Shown: positions 7,200 to 16,601 of the stretch, one piece after another
Layout: every line of letters starts with the position of its first letter
Numbering within the stretch: the stretch's first letter is position 1
NCBI RefSeq assembly: GCF_900109685.1
Contig: NZ_FOBB01000004.1
Coordinates: forward strand, 93,842-157,841
Origin: Chitinophaga rupis
GTDB taxonomy: Bacteria > Bacteroidota > Bacteroidia > Chitinophagales > Chitinophagaceae
Direction: 5' to 3'
Length of the DNA: 64,000 bases
Notes under the pieces: model-generated
What the model was told of the DNA's origin: nothing
Databases searched by the model: none
Seen by the model: the letters and a program-made list of their open reading frames with translations, nothing else
Translations under genes and position numbers: made by a program

Positions 7200-9758
7200 A
7201 TGAAAAAACTATTTCTTTATTTACTGATCCTTTGCCTTGGCACCGTTGATACGTATGCGCAAACCCTCAGAACTTTTTATGTTGATTTTGGACCCAATGA
7301 TGTTAGCAACGGCAATATCACCACCAGTCCTGATAGAAATGGCAATTACTGGAACAATGTAACCAATATCAATACCACTGCCCCCCAGGTAAACCTGGTA
7401 GATAAAGCAAATGCAGCTACCGGGGCGTATATTAAGATCACTTCCGGATTCCTTTCCAATGGTATTCAAAACGGAGGTTTATTATCACCGGATGCTGGTT
7501 TACTAGGTGATCTTGCTATTCCCACAGCTACGCAGGATTATTTCCATACCACCGCATCTTCCAGCCTTTCTATAAGGGGGTTGGATAAAACAAAAGGCTA
7601 TGTTTTCAATTTGTTTGGAAGCCGGAATGATCCTGAGAAACGGGTCACCACGTATTCACTAACCGGCGCTACGTTCTACAACGGAACGTTACAAACCTCC
7701 GGAACCAACCTGGGAGGAACAGGTTACAATGGCAATACGAAAACCATTTTAACCTCAGATATAATAATGCCGGATGATAATGGCCATATAAACCTTACCC
7801 TAACCAGGACGGAAGGATCGTTCGGCTATCTGGGAGTAATGAAAATAAGCCAGGTTGATCCTGTTGTTTTTGAGCCCAGCTGCCCTTCAAAGGATCTTAG
7901 CCGCATAGCCATTATGGGATCTTCAGTTCCGTCAGGAACCGGCGCCACCAACAACCAGGGATATGCCCAGCTCTATGCCCAGCTGCTTACTGCCCGGGCA
8001 AACAGGGGTGTGGGTCAGCCATGGAATGTGTCGAATATTTCAGTGCCCGGCAACAACACCATTAGCGTTATAAACCGTTGGGATAATGACTTATTACCCC
8101 TCTGCAGCAGATATGTTATTTATGCGCTTTCATTAGGGAATGAGGGTATCACTACAGGCGGACAAGCAATCTTCAACCAGTTCAGAGACAACCTGCAATT
8201 GCTTATCAACAAAGCAAGACAACAAGGCATTGAACCCATTATAACCAATTGCTACCCCCGTGAAGATTACACGGCCACGGAATACAATTACATTAAGCAA
8301 ATGAATTTGCTGATCCATTCCTGGAACGTGGCCAGTGTAAATTTGTTAGGAGCGATTGATAATGGTGCGGGCAGATGGGCCACGGGTTACAAATATGATG
8401 ATCTGCATCCCAACGATGCCGGGCATCTTGAATTTGAGTATGCCATTGTTCCTTCCCTGTTCGATGCCTTAAAAGCAGGAAAAACCCAGCCCTACCGGGT
8501 GGATGGTACCTCGTTAAGCTTAAGCCCGGCCAGTGGTTATAAGATTCAGATCAAGCCGGAGGAGATCCTTCATCCCTTTACCCTTTCTTTTGATATACAA
8601 ACTTCATCAACCGGGCAGGTAGCAGAGCTGAGCACCGCTGCAGGGCTGAATAAATTAGTGATCAATGCTGCGGGTAAAATGGATTATTCATCGGCCTCCT
8701 CAACCGGCATTCCAGGAATTACTGTTCTTAACGACAACCAATGGCATAAGGTAACGCTCACGCATTATTATGCGATGGGTAAAACGTTCCTTTATATCGA
8801 TAAAGTACTGCAAGGCTCCATAGCTGAAAAAATTGTTACCACCACCTTCGACTTAAACGGATCAAACGCCCCGGCGGCAAACTATAGAACCTTACTCTTC
8901 TATCGTTCCGGTATGACTGCCGAAGAAATAAACGCCATGGTGGATGGCAATTTGCTGAAATCGAGCCTCGAAATTTATTCACCGCTGGATGGCGCCAATG
9001 TATTTAGCGCAGATCCCCTCATAAACCTGGCGCAGAGTACCAATAAGGTAAGGAAAGTGAATCTTATTGCAGGCACCTATTACCTCCAGAACCGTTTCAG
9101 CAGGTTGTATATGGATGTTGATGCCAATATGATCACACAGGATGGCTGCAATATCCAGCAATGGGGCTTTATGGGTACCACCAATCAGCAATTTATGTTT
9201 ACCCATTTAGGGAATGATGTTTATAAAATTATTTGCGTTGGATCCGGAAAATCGATGGATGTATCCGGGGTCAGTACTGCAGATGGCGCCAATGTACAAC
9301 AATGGGGTTATGTGGGTGGCGCCAATCAGCAATTTTTAATGGTGCCTGTTGACAACGATTATTATAAAATAATAGCAAAACACAGTGGTAAGCTGGTGGA
9401 GGTTTCTGATTTCAGTACTGTTAACGGAGGGAATGTTCAGCAATGGACGGATGTGAATCAAACCAGCGGCCAGTGGAAATTAAGCCGGCTGAGTGCAACC
9501 ATGCCAGCTACCATTAGCAGCACTACAGGAAAAGACGGTATAGCCGGTATTTCAGTGTATCCTAACCCGGCCATGACCATACTTTATACTGCTGGGATTA
9601 AGAACCCCGTGAATATTGAAGTGTATAATAGTTTAGGGCAACTGCAGCTATCATCCTTTGGAACCTCTATTGTAGTTGAGGGGCTGAAGGCCGGTGCGTA
9701 TTACGTGCGGTTAAGATCAAAGGGAAAATACCAGGTGTTTAAATTTATTAAGCAATAA
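7200..9758 (+). CDS. Secreted SGNH/GDSL esterase with LamG-like, RicinB and T9SS sorting domains
   Basis: 852 residues with a Sec signal peptide ending near TYAQ. Domain order: N-terminal beta-rich region (about 22-215); SGNH hydrolase (about 235-425) with block I GSS (240-242, nucleophile probably Ser242), a block III-like LGNEG and the block V DDLHPND motif (Asp400, His403); LamG/concanavalin-like region (about 440-590); RicinB trefoil (about 615-770) with QQW repeats; and a C-terminal T9SS type-A sorting domain (about 780-852; ISVYPNPAMTIL). Block I has GSS in place of GDS. Family members are often carbohydrate deacetylases. It is probably co-expressed with the GH76 gene and exported through the T9SS. 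Confidence 0.85.
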   Translation: MKKLFLYLLILCLGTVDTYAQTLRTFYVDFGPNDVSNGNITTSPDRNGNYWNNVTNINTTAPQVNLVDKANAATGAYIKITSGFLSNGIQNGGLLSPDAGLLGDLAIPTATQDYFHTTASSSLSIRGLDKTKGYVFNLFGSRNDPEKRVTTYSLTGATFYNGTLQTSGTNLGGTGYNGNTKTILTSDIIMPDDNGHINLTLTRTEGSFGYLGVMKISQVDPVVFEPSCPSKDLSRIAIMGSSVPSGTGATNNQGYAQLYAQLLTARANRGVGQPWNVSNISVPGNNTISVINRWDNDLLPLCSRYVIYALSLGNEGITTGGQAIFNQFRDNLQLLINKARQQGIEPIITNCYPREDYTATEYNYIKQMNLLIHSWNVASVNLLGAIDNGAGRWATGYKYDDLHPNDAGHLEFEYAIVPSLFDALKAGKTQPYRVDGTSLSLSPASGYKIQIKPEEILHPFTLSFDIQTSSTGQVAELSTAAGLNKLVINAAGKMDYSSASSTGIPGITVLNDNQWHKVTLTHYYAMGKTFLYIDKVLQGSIAEKIVTTTFDLNGSNAPAANYRTLLFYRSGMTAEEINAMVDGNLLKSSLEIYSPLDGANVFSADPLINLAQSTNKVRKVNLIAGTYYLQNRFSRLYMDVDANMITQDGCNIQQWGFMGTTNQQFMFTHLGNDVYKIICVGSGKSMDVSGVSTADGANVQQWGYVGGANQQFLMVPVDNDYYKIIAKHSGKLVEVSDFSTVNGGNVQQWTDVNQTSGQWKLSRLSATMPATISSTTGKDGIAGISVYPNPAMTILYTAGIKNPVNIEVYNSLGQLQLSSFGTSIVVEGLKAGAYYVRLRSKGKYQVFKFIKQ

Positions 9759-9768
9759 GGAACTATCA

Positions 9769-9823
9769 GGAACTACAAAAGGGACAGATCATCATAAATA
9801 TGATCTGTCCCTTTTGTAGTTCC
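9769..9823 (+). terminator. Perfect 24-bp stem-loop after the SGNH gene
   Basis: Arms 9769-9792 and 9800-9823 are perfectly complementary (24 bp) around the 7-nt loop CATAAAT, starting 10 bp after the stop codon. The arms contain AAAA/TTTT but no U-tract follows. It most likely ends or protects the GH76-SGNH transcript. Confidence 0.75.
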
Positions 9824-9897
9824 ATTACCTGATACCAGCAAAACATTGTAAATTGACCTTTTAGAGAGCCCGGTGATACCCTCTCCATGAAAGATGT

Positions 9898-10719
9898 ATG
9901 GTCACTAAATTGCAAGTAAAAGATAAAAACGAGTCCGGCAAGTCAATTAAGGTTTCTCCGTTCAGGAAAGAAATCAGGAAGACTACCCCCCATAAGCATA
10001 ATAACTACTTTGAGATCCTTTATCTGTCCCGGGGCAGCGGTTACCACTTTATTGATTCCCGGAAATTTGAGGTGGCCCCTCCCGTTATGTATTTCATCCG
10101 GAAGGACCAGGCGCATTACTGGGAATTGGATAGTGAGCCGGACGGGTTTGTTATCATCATCAAAAAGGCGTTCATTGAAGAAAGCCTGGATGGTGAATTA
10201 AAATCCCTTTTTGCGCAGATCAGCAGGGAAAGCTGCATCCACACAAAAGATAATGCCACGGCCTGCATGCTTCTTGAGCTGCTTACGGAAACGAATAAGA
10301 AAGAAGGAAAATATGCTTTCCACATGACAGAAGGTTTACTGAAAGCGCTGTTGGCCCATGTGCTGGAAGATATAAAGCCTTATACAGGTAATGCGGAGAT
10401 CACCTCCAACCTGTATCAGTCATTTCTTGCACTGCTGGACGCGGAACAAACGGTAAAAAATAAAGTACACTACTACGCGGAACAACTTAGCACCTCTCCC
10501 CAGAACTTAAATGCCGCCTGCCGCAAAGCGGTCAACCAGTCGTCAGAAGATGTACTGTCTGAATTTATTATCAGTGAAGCTAAAAGATTGTTGCTATATA
10601 CGGATAATACCATTGCGGAAATTTCTTTTCTGCTTGATTTCAACGATCCCTCTCACTTCGTTAAATACTTCAAGCGCAAAACCGGACAAACACCTCTTTC
10701 CTTCCGGAAAAACGGCTGA
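9898..10719 (+). CDS. AraC-family transcriptional regulator
   Basis: 273 residues. A cupin-like N-terminal sensor (about 20-160; TPHKHNNYFEILYLSRGSG is the typical entry into the beta-barrel) and a C-terminal double helix-turn-helix (about 185-270), whose second HTH has the family signature DPSHFVKYFKRKTGQTP. It sits between the glycan pair upstream and the TolC-RND-adaptor operon downstream, all on the same strand. AraC proteins with such sensors often bind small hydrophobic compounds or sugars, so it could control either neighbour. The effector is unknown. Confidence 0.85.
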   Translation: MVTKLQVKDKNESGKSIKVSPFRKEIRKTTPHKHNNYFEILYLSRGSGYHFIDSRKFEVAPPVMYFIRKDQAHYWELDSEPDGFVIIIKKAFIEESLDGELKSLFAQISRESCIHTKDNATACMLLELLTETNKKEGKYAFHMTEGLLKALLAHVLEDIKPYTGNAEITSNLYQSFLALLDAEQTVKNKVHYYAEQLSTSPQNLNAACRKAVNQSSEDVLSEFIISEAKRLLLYTDNTIAEISFLLDFNDPSHFVKYFKRKTGQTPLSFRKNG

Positions 10720-10852
10720 TACTTGACAGCCTGGGGAAGATTTTGAGAAACGTGAGCACCAGCTGTTTGGTGAGGAAAGGTCTGAGCTGTTTGTGATTAA
10801 GGTGCTATCTTAATTCTATATTAATACCACAATATTTTCAAATATACCATAA

Positions 10853-10864
10853 AACCGTACGGTT
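10853..10864. promoter_or_regulatory. 12-bp palindrome upstream of efflux system 1, TetR-type operator candidate
   Basis: AACCGTACGGTT is a perfect palindrome 74 bp upstream of the TolC-type gene, in an AT-rich promoter-like region. Such motifs are typical of TetR-family operators of efflux operons, but no TetR gene is in the window. The same gap also holds a 28-codon open fragment (10727-10813) ending in TAA that reads like coding sequence, possibly a relic. Confidence 0.5.
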
Positions 10865-10938
10865 ATTTACAATATTGCGCTCACAACCAGGGTGGCAGGC
10901 GGAGTTTGATATATCGCACTGATTTTAAATAAACGAAT

Positions 10939-12312
10939 ATGTACAGCGTGCTGTTGAGGCTATTATTATGTTTCGTTTGCCTGTTGATGAACATGCAGAT
11001 GGTGTTTTCACAATCACCAACGGGTAAAACGCTGAAAGAGCTATTGCGGCTGGCGGAAGAAAACTATCCGTTATTAAAATCCAAAGCGTGGGATGTAAAA
11101 GCAGCCGAAAAGGCCATCGTTACCAGCAAAAACTCCCTCATTCCCTCATTGGATGCCTCATACCAGGTGAATTATGCCACCTATAACAACATTACCGGCA
11201 TGGCATATCCACAGTTCCTAGTACCGATCAGTGGTCCCCCCTCCCCGGCTAACAATTACAATGGCGTATTCGGCAGCGCTACCAGCTTATTATTGAACTG
11301 GCAACCCGTGACTTTTGGGCAACGAGGCTCGCAGGTGGATTTTTCCAAAGCCGGGGTACAGTATGCAAAGGCGGATGCGGGAAATGAAATATTTCAGCAT
11401 AAGATCAGGGTGATTAATGCCTACCTCGATATTATTACTGCTATTGAGCTGGAAAAAGTTTACGATGAAAACATTGCCCGCACAGCAGCTACTTTATCAG
11501 TAGCCAGGGGGTTGGTGATAAGTGGTATCAAGCCAGGAGTGGATACTGCGTTACTGAAAGCCGAAATGTCCAGGGCAAAGGTAGAGTTATTGAACAGCCG
11601 CAAGTATAAAGAACAAACGATCATTACCCTTTCCGGGCTGTTGGCTACGGACAGTTTACCTGCGGTTACCGACACCAGTTATTTTACCAGGTTGCCCGTT
11701 GCTTACCTGCCTGCGGATACTGTGACAAACCCGCTGCTTTCGCTGTATAACTCCAACATTGAATTGAGCAAAGCCCGTAAAAAGGTATTGGGAAAAACAA
11801 TGCTGCCTACCCTGGGCATGTGGGGCACTGCCTACGCGAGAGGTTCCGGGATTGATTACAGCGGTAATGTGAAATCTACTGACGGCCTTGCGTTTCAGCG
11901 ATACAACTACGGCGTTGGGTTACAGCTAAGCATTCCTATCCTGCAATTTGCAAAGGTAAGATCACAGGTGCAGCAGCAGGATATGCTGATCCAGTCCAAT
12001 GAAGAAAGATTAAATGAGGTGACCCTGCAGGTCAGGAAACAAAATGAGCTGGCTGACACTACGCTGGGCACTGCCCTTGCTATATCCAAGGAAACGCCAT
12101 TGTATTACGAGTCTGCCGGTTTCTCCTACAAGGCCATGCAATCCCGCTACCAATCCGGCCTGGCCAACTTTGCAGACCTGGTGCAGGCGCAGTATGCACT
12201 GGTCAAAGCGGCAGCTGATAATAAAACGGCCTATATGGCTGTATGGAAAGCATTGTTGTATAAAGCTGCTGTGAACGGGGATCTCAATTTATTCTTAAAC
12301 CAGGTTAATTAG
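10939..12312 (+). CDS. TolC-family outer membrane efflux protein (efflux system 1)
   Basis: 457 residues with a Sec signal peptide ending near MVFSQ. It shows the two repeated coiled-coil and beta-strand halves of TolC family proteins, including the long amphipathic helices KVLGKTMLPTLGMWG and YQSGLANFADLVQAQYAL. The protein should form the trimeric channel through the outer membrane for the RND pump encoded 7 bp downstream. It belongs to the signal-peptide-I TolC group, unlike the lipid-anchored NodT-type factors of systems 2 and 3. The gene order OMF-RND-adaptor is typical of a Bacteroidota subgroup. Confidence 0.88.
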   Translation: MYSVLLRLLLCFVCLLMNMQMVFSQSPTGKTLKELLRLAEENYPLLKSKAWDVKAAEKAIVTSKNSLIPSLDASYQVNYATYNNITGMAYPQFLVPISGPPSPANNYNGVFGSATSLLLNWQPVTFGQRGSQVDFSKAGVQYAKADAGNEIFQHKIRVINAYLDIITAIELEKVYDENIARTAATLSVARGLVISGIKPGVDTALLKAEMSRAKVELLNSRKYKEQTIITLSGLLATDSLPAVTDTSYFTRLPVAYLPADTVTNPLLSLYNSNIELSKARKKVLGKTMLPTLGMWGTAYARGSGIDYSGNVKSTDGLAFQRYNYGVGLQLSIPILQFAKVRSQVQQQDMLIQSNEERLNEVTLQVRKQNELADTTLGTALAISKETPLYYESAGFSYKAMQSRYQSGLANFADLVQAQYALVKAAADNKTAYMAVWKALLYKAAVNGDLNLFLNQVN

Positions 12313-12319
12313 CACGGTT

Positions 12320-15300
12320 ATGATCCGATTAATAGCAATGGCGTTGCGTAAGCCGCTGGCCGTGGTGGTGGCCTTTATCGGGATTGTCTTTTTTTCATGG
12401 CTGAGTATCAGGAACATGAAAATTGACATCTTCCCTAAAATGGGCCTGCCTACTATTTATGTTGCCCAGCCTTATGGTGGCCTTTCTCCGGAGCAGATGG
12501 AAGGATTTATTACCTCTTACTATGAATACCATTTTTTGTATGTCACCGGGGTGAAATATGTGGAGTCAAAATCCATTCAGGGTGCTACGATCATCAAAAT
12601 AGAGTTTAACGAAGGTACCGATATGAGCCAGGCAATGGGTGAAGTGGTGGGTTATGTGAATCGTGCCCGTGCCTTCATGCCTCCGGGTACGGTGCCTCCC
12701 TTCATTACCCGTTTTGATGCGGGTAGTGTGCCGGTGGGACAGCTGGTATTTACCTCTGAAACCCGCTCCCTCGGAGAAATACAGGACCTTGCCTTATTCA
12801 AGGTGAGACCGATGTTCTCTACTCTTCCAGGTGTGTCTGCGCCGCCTCCTTTTGGAGGCAACCAGAAAACAGTTATTATAAAGGTAGATCCGGAGAAGAT
12901 CAGGGACTATAACTTGTCGCCCGATGAGGTAGTACAGGCGCTGGCTAAGTCCAACAGCATTACGCCGGCCGGTAATATCCGGGAGGGCGATCAGACACTG
13001 ATCACTTCTCAAAACGCGGTGGTGGAGAACGTGAAGGAGCTGGAGAATGTACCCCTGAAGCTGGGTGCTGGTCCGGCAGTGTATGTGAGGGATATTGGTA
13101 ACGTGGAGCTGGGTGCTGATGTAACCACCAGCTACGCGCTCATTAACGGAAAACGGTCGGTGTATATCCCGGTTACCAAACGTGCTGACGCTGCCACCTG
13201 GGATGTAGTGCAAAGAGTAAAGGCGGCTTTGCCCGATATGCAGGCAGCAGTACCGGAAGATATTAAGGTGACGTATACATTTGATCAGTCGGGATACGTG
13301 ATTAATTCATTGAGAAGCTTAACCATAGAAGGTATTCTCGGTGCTTTGCTGACAGGATTAATGGTGCTGCTGTTCCTGCAGGACATACGCGGCGCCCTCA
13401 TTGTGGTGATCACCATTCCGCTGGCGCTGTTGTCGGCTATTATCTGTTTGAGGATCTTCGGACAGACCCTGAATGTTATGACGCTGGGCGGGCTGGCACT
13501 GGCTATCGGTATCCTGGTGGATGAATCGACGGTGACAATTGAAAACATACACCATCACCAGGAGCTGGGGAAATCAAAGGCAAAGGCGATATGGGATGCT
13601 TGCCGGGAGATTGCCTTGCCGAAGCTGCTCATCCTGCTCTGCGTGATAGCCGTATTTGTGCCGGCGCTGTTTATGACAGGCATTCCGGGATCTATGTTCC
13701 TGCCTTTATCGCTGGCAGTAGGTTTTGCAATGATCGCTTCTTTCATACTTTCTCAAACAGTGGTACCGGTCTTTTCCCACTGGCTGCTTAAAGACCGCAT
13801 CCCAAACAGGGAGGCCAATGCCACCAAACGCTTCCATCATTTCCGGATGCGTTATGAGGAATGGTTAAATGGTTTTGTAAAAAAGGCGTCCTGGGCTACG
13901 CCGGTATATTTTGTGCTGGCGATAGGGTTAACGGTGATAGGATTTTATTACCTGGGTACGGAGATCTTTCCAAAAACAGATGCCGGCCAGGCACAGGTGC
14001 GGTTAAGACTACCTGCAGGTACCCGTTTGGAAAGAACGGAAACAGCCACCCAACAACTGCTACATCTGGCAGATAGTATTAGCAATGGTCAGATAGAGAT
14101 CAGTTCTGCTTTTGTAGGCGTACAACCATCCAGCTACCCCGTAAATCTTATACATCTCTGGACAAGCGGACCACATGAATCGGTGACAAAAATAAAACTG
14201 AAGAAAGGCACTGGCATTGCCATCGAAACTTTTAAAGAAGCATTGCGGAGTGCCATGAAAAAGGATATGCCCACAGCAACACTTTCCTTTGAGCCGGGTG
14301 ATATGGTAGAACAGGTAGTGAATATGGGGACTGCCAACCCGATTGAGATCGCTGTTATGGGAAAAAACCTTTCCCAAAGCAGTAAGATCGCCAATGACCT
14401 GAATAAAAAATTACAGGGTATTTCTTACCTGCGTGATGTGCAGATTGCTACACCACTAGAGTATCCGGGTGTTAAGCTGAATATTGACAGGGTAAAAGCC
14501 GGTCAGCTGGGATTAACTGTTGATCAGATCACCAGATCCACCGTGGCCGCCACTTCTTCCAGCCGCTTTACGCAGCCGGGCTACTGGCTCGACAAAAACA
14601 CAGGTACCGCGTACCAGGTGCAGGTGGAATATCCGCAATACCGTGTGAATAGCGCTGATGAGCTGGGGCTGGTGCCGCTGACAGCAGGTACGGGCAGCCC
14701 TGTTTACCTGCGGGATGTGACGACTTTTCAAAAGACAACATCGCCCGGTGAGTATGACCGTATTAACCAACAGCGGTACATTACTATCACAGCGAATATT
14801 TACAAAAAGGATGTAGGTACCGCTGTGAAGGATGTGAAAAGCGCTATTGCCTCATTAGGTGAGCTTCCACAGGGCGTTAAAATTATGCTACGGGGGCAGG
14901 CGGACCTGCTTACGCAGACTATGAGTGAACTGGAAACCGGTTTGTTGATTGCTATTGTGGTGATCTTTTTAATGCTGACAGTGAATTTCCAATCGTTCCG
15001 TTTATCATTGGCGGTGTTATCTGTGGTGCCGGCTGTAATTGCCGGTGCGCTGCTCATGCTGCTGATAACAGGACAGTCATTGAACATTCAATCCTACATG
15101 GGTGCTATCATGGCGGTAGGCGTAGCAGTGGCCAATGCCATCCTGCTGATCACCAACGGTGAATTATTCCGGAAACAGGCGATACCCGGTTTTGCGGTAA
15201 CGGGCGCCAGTAACCGTTTACGTCCTATACTCATGACCAGCATGGCCATGATTGCCGGCATGATCCCGATGGCTATTGGCTTTGGTGAAGGAGGCAGTCA

Positions 15301-15472
15301 AACGGCGCCGCTGGGGATTGCTGTTATCGGAGGGCTGATCTTTTCCACGATCACCACTCTTGTTTTCCTGCCGGCAATTTACACCGGCATCATGGGCAAG
15401 CAGGCGTACCATAGTCCCTCATTACACCCGGAGGATAAAGAAAGCAGGTACTATGAAGCAAGCAATGATTAA
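12320..15472 (+). CDS. RND efflux permease (efflux system 1)
   Basis: 1050 residues with the full RND layout: TM1 near 10-30, a large periplasmic porter domain (about 40-330), TM2-6 (about 335-470), a second porter domain (about 555-855) and TM7-12 (about 860-1025). In TM4 the proton-relay motif reads VDES (Asp401-Glu402) where AcrB-type pumps have Asp-Asp, placing it in a different subgroup from the other two RND proteins here. It should drive export with the TolC-type protein upstream and the adaptor downstream. Whether the substrate is an organic compound or a metal cannot be decided; the methionine-based metal relay of CusA is not obvious. Confidence 0.88.
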   Translation: MIRLIAMALRKPLAVVVAFIGIVFFSWLSIRNMKIDIFPKMGLPTIYVAQPYGGLSPEQMEGFITSYYEYHFLYVTGVKYVESKSIQGATIIKIEFNEGTDMSQAMGEVVGYVNRARAFMPPGTVPPFITRFDAGSVPVGQLVFTSETRSLGEIQDLALFKVRPMFSTLPGVSAPPPFGGNQKTVIIKVDPEKIRDYNLSPDEVVQALAKSNSITPAGNIREGDQTLITSQNAVVENVKELENVPLKLGAGPAVYVRDIGNVELGADVTTSYALINGKRSVYIPVTKRADAATWDVVQRVKAALPDMQAAVPEDIKVTYTFDQSGYVINSLRSLTIEGILGALLTGLMVLLFLQDIRGALIVVITIPLALLSAIICLRIFGQTLNVMTLGGLALAIGILVDESTVTIENIHHHQELGKSKAKAIWDACREIALPKLLILLCVIAVFVPALFMTGIPGSMFLPLSLAVGFAMIASFILSQTVVPVFSHWLLKDRIPNREANATKRFHHFRMRYEEWLNGFVKKASWATPVYFVLAIGLTVIGFYYLGTEIFPKTDAGQAQVRLRLPAGTRLERTETATQQLLHLADSISNGQIEISSAFVGVQPSSYPVNLIHLWTSGPHESVTKIKLKKGTGIAIETFKEALRSAMKKDMPTATLSFEPGDMVEQVVNMGTANPIEIAVMGKNLSQSSKIANDLNKKLQGISYLRDVQIATPLEYPGVKLNIDRVKAGQLGLTVDQITRSTVAATSSSRFTQPGYWLDKNTGTAYQVQVEYPQYRVNSADELGLVPLTAGTGSPVYLRDVTTFQKTTSPGEYDRINQQRYITITANIYKKDVGTAVKDVKSAIASLGELPQGVKIMLRGQADLLTQTMSELETGLLIAIVVIFLMLTVNFQSFRLSLAVLSVVPAVIAGALLMLLITGQSLNIQSYMGAIMAVGVAVANAILLITNGELFRKQAIPGFAVTGASNRLRPILMTSMAMIAGMIPMAIGFGEGGSQTAPLGIAVIGGLIFSTITTLVFLPAIYTGIMGKQAYHSPSLHPEDKESRYYEASND

Positions 15473-15497
15473 ACTGATCTTCCATAAAAAATATACC

Positions 15498-16592
15498 ATG
15501 AGATTTTCTTATTCTATCATAAGGTTAGCATCGCTGGCAGTTTTATTGACAGCCTGCCAACAGAACAAAGGCAATAAAGAAGCGGCAAAGAAAGGGCCTG
15601 ATTCGGCGGCTGTTTTTTTGCTACGGAAGGATACCGTCAATAAGCAGATCACGTTTCCTGCGGAATTGATCCCATTGGAACGGGCGGAAATTTTCGCAAA
15701 GGTAAGTGGGTATGTGGGTACATTGAAAGTAGATATTGGCGATAAGGTAAGCAAGGGCCAGCTGCTGGCAGTGCTGGAGGCTCCGGAGGCTATAGCTAAC
15801 TATGCACAGGCCAATGCCGATGTACAAACAGCCCGTTCAAGATATCTCGGCAGCCTGGATGCCTATAAACGGATTGTGAATGCTGCAAAGGTAGAAGGTA
15901 CGGTGGCCGCAGGTGAGCTGGAAAAGGCCAAAAGCCTGATGATGGCAGATAGTGCTGCACTGAATGCAGCCCGGTCAAAAACAAATGCTTTTGCGCAATT
16001 AAAAGACTACCTGACTATCCGCGCTCCGTTTAGTGGTATCGTAACGCAAAGAAATGTAGATCCTGGTACATTGGTGAGTGCCGGCACACCCAAGCCGTTG
16101 CTGGTAGTAGAGAATATAAGTACGCTTCGTTTGCGCGTTCCCGTTCCTGAATCCTATACGGCTGCCAATACAGGAACACCGGTCATTAACTTTACGGTGG
16201 ATGCACAACCGGATGTAACATACCAGGCGAAATTGTCCCGTAAGGCGGGCGCCCTGAATCTGGCTAACAGAACTGAAACATGGGAATTTCTTTTTACCAA
16301 CAGCAACAACCAGCTAAAGTCAGGCATGTTTGCCAATGCTGTATTGAAGCTGGGAAGGAATGCACCTACTTTCCTGGTGCCGTCATCTGCTGTGGCAACT
16401 AATCTGGAAAAACGTTTTGTGATCCGCCTGAAGGATGGCAAGGCGGAATGGGTAGACGTTCGTAATGGTATCAACCTGGGAGATAAGATAGAAATATTTG
16501 GCGATCTATCTGTAGGAGATACATTACTTACGAGAGCCACTGATGAAATAAAGGCAGGAACAGCGCTTGTATCAAAGTTTCCCAGGACATAA
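15498..16592 (+). CDS. RND periplasmic adaptor lipoprotein (efflux system 1)
   Basis: About 364 residues from MRFSYSIIRLAS, which gives a lipoprotein signal with lipobox LLTAC. The frame is open upstream, with ATGs at 15453 and 15468 that would overlap the RND gene; the chosen start places the signal peptide directly at the N-terminus. Membrane fusion protein features are a barrel-sandwich/lipoyl half-motif (VSGYVGTLKVDIGDKVSKGQ), a helical hairpin, the second lipoyl half (IRAPFSGIVTQRNVDPG) and a beta-barrel. It bridges the inner-membrane pump and the outer-membrane channel. The convergent DUF6340 gene ends 9 bp away. Confidence 0.85.
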   Translation: MRFSYSIIRLASLAVLLTACQQNKGNKEAAKKGPDSAAVFLLRKDTVNKQITFPAELIPLERAEIFAKVSGYVGTLKVDIGDKVSKGQLLAVLEAPEAIANYAQANADVQTARSRYLGSLDAYKRIVNAAKVEGTVAAGELEKAKSLMMADSAALNAARSKTNAFAQLKDYLTIRAPFSGIVTQRNVDPGTLVSAGTPKPLLVVENISTLRLRVPVPESYTAANTGTPVINFTVDAQPDVTYQAKLSRKAGALNLANRTETWEFLFTNSNNQLKSGMFANAVLKLGRNAPTFLVPSSAVATNLEKRFVIRLKDGKAEWVDVRNGINLGDKIEIFGDLSVGDTLLTRATDEIKAGTALVSKFPRT

Positions 16593-16601
16593 TAAAAGAT
16601 A

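Noticed and set aside
10727..10813. 28-codon protein-like fragment after the AraC gene
   Set aside because: No start codon and too short to assign; mentioned only as a possible relic in the palindrome entry.
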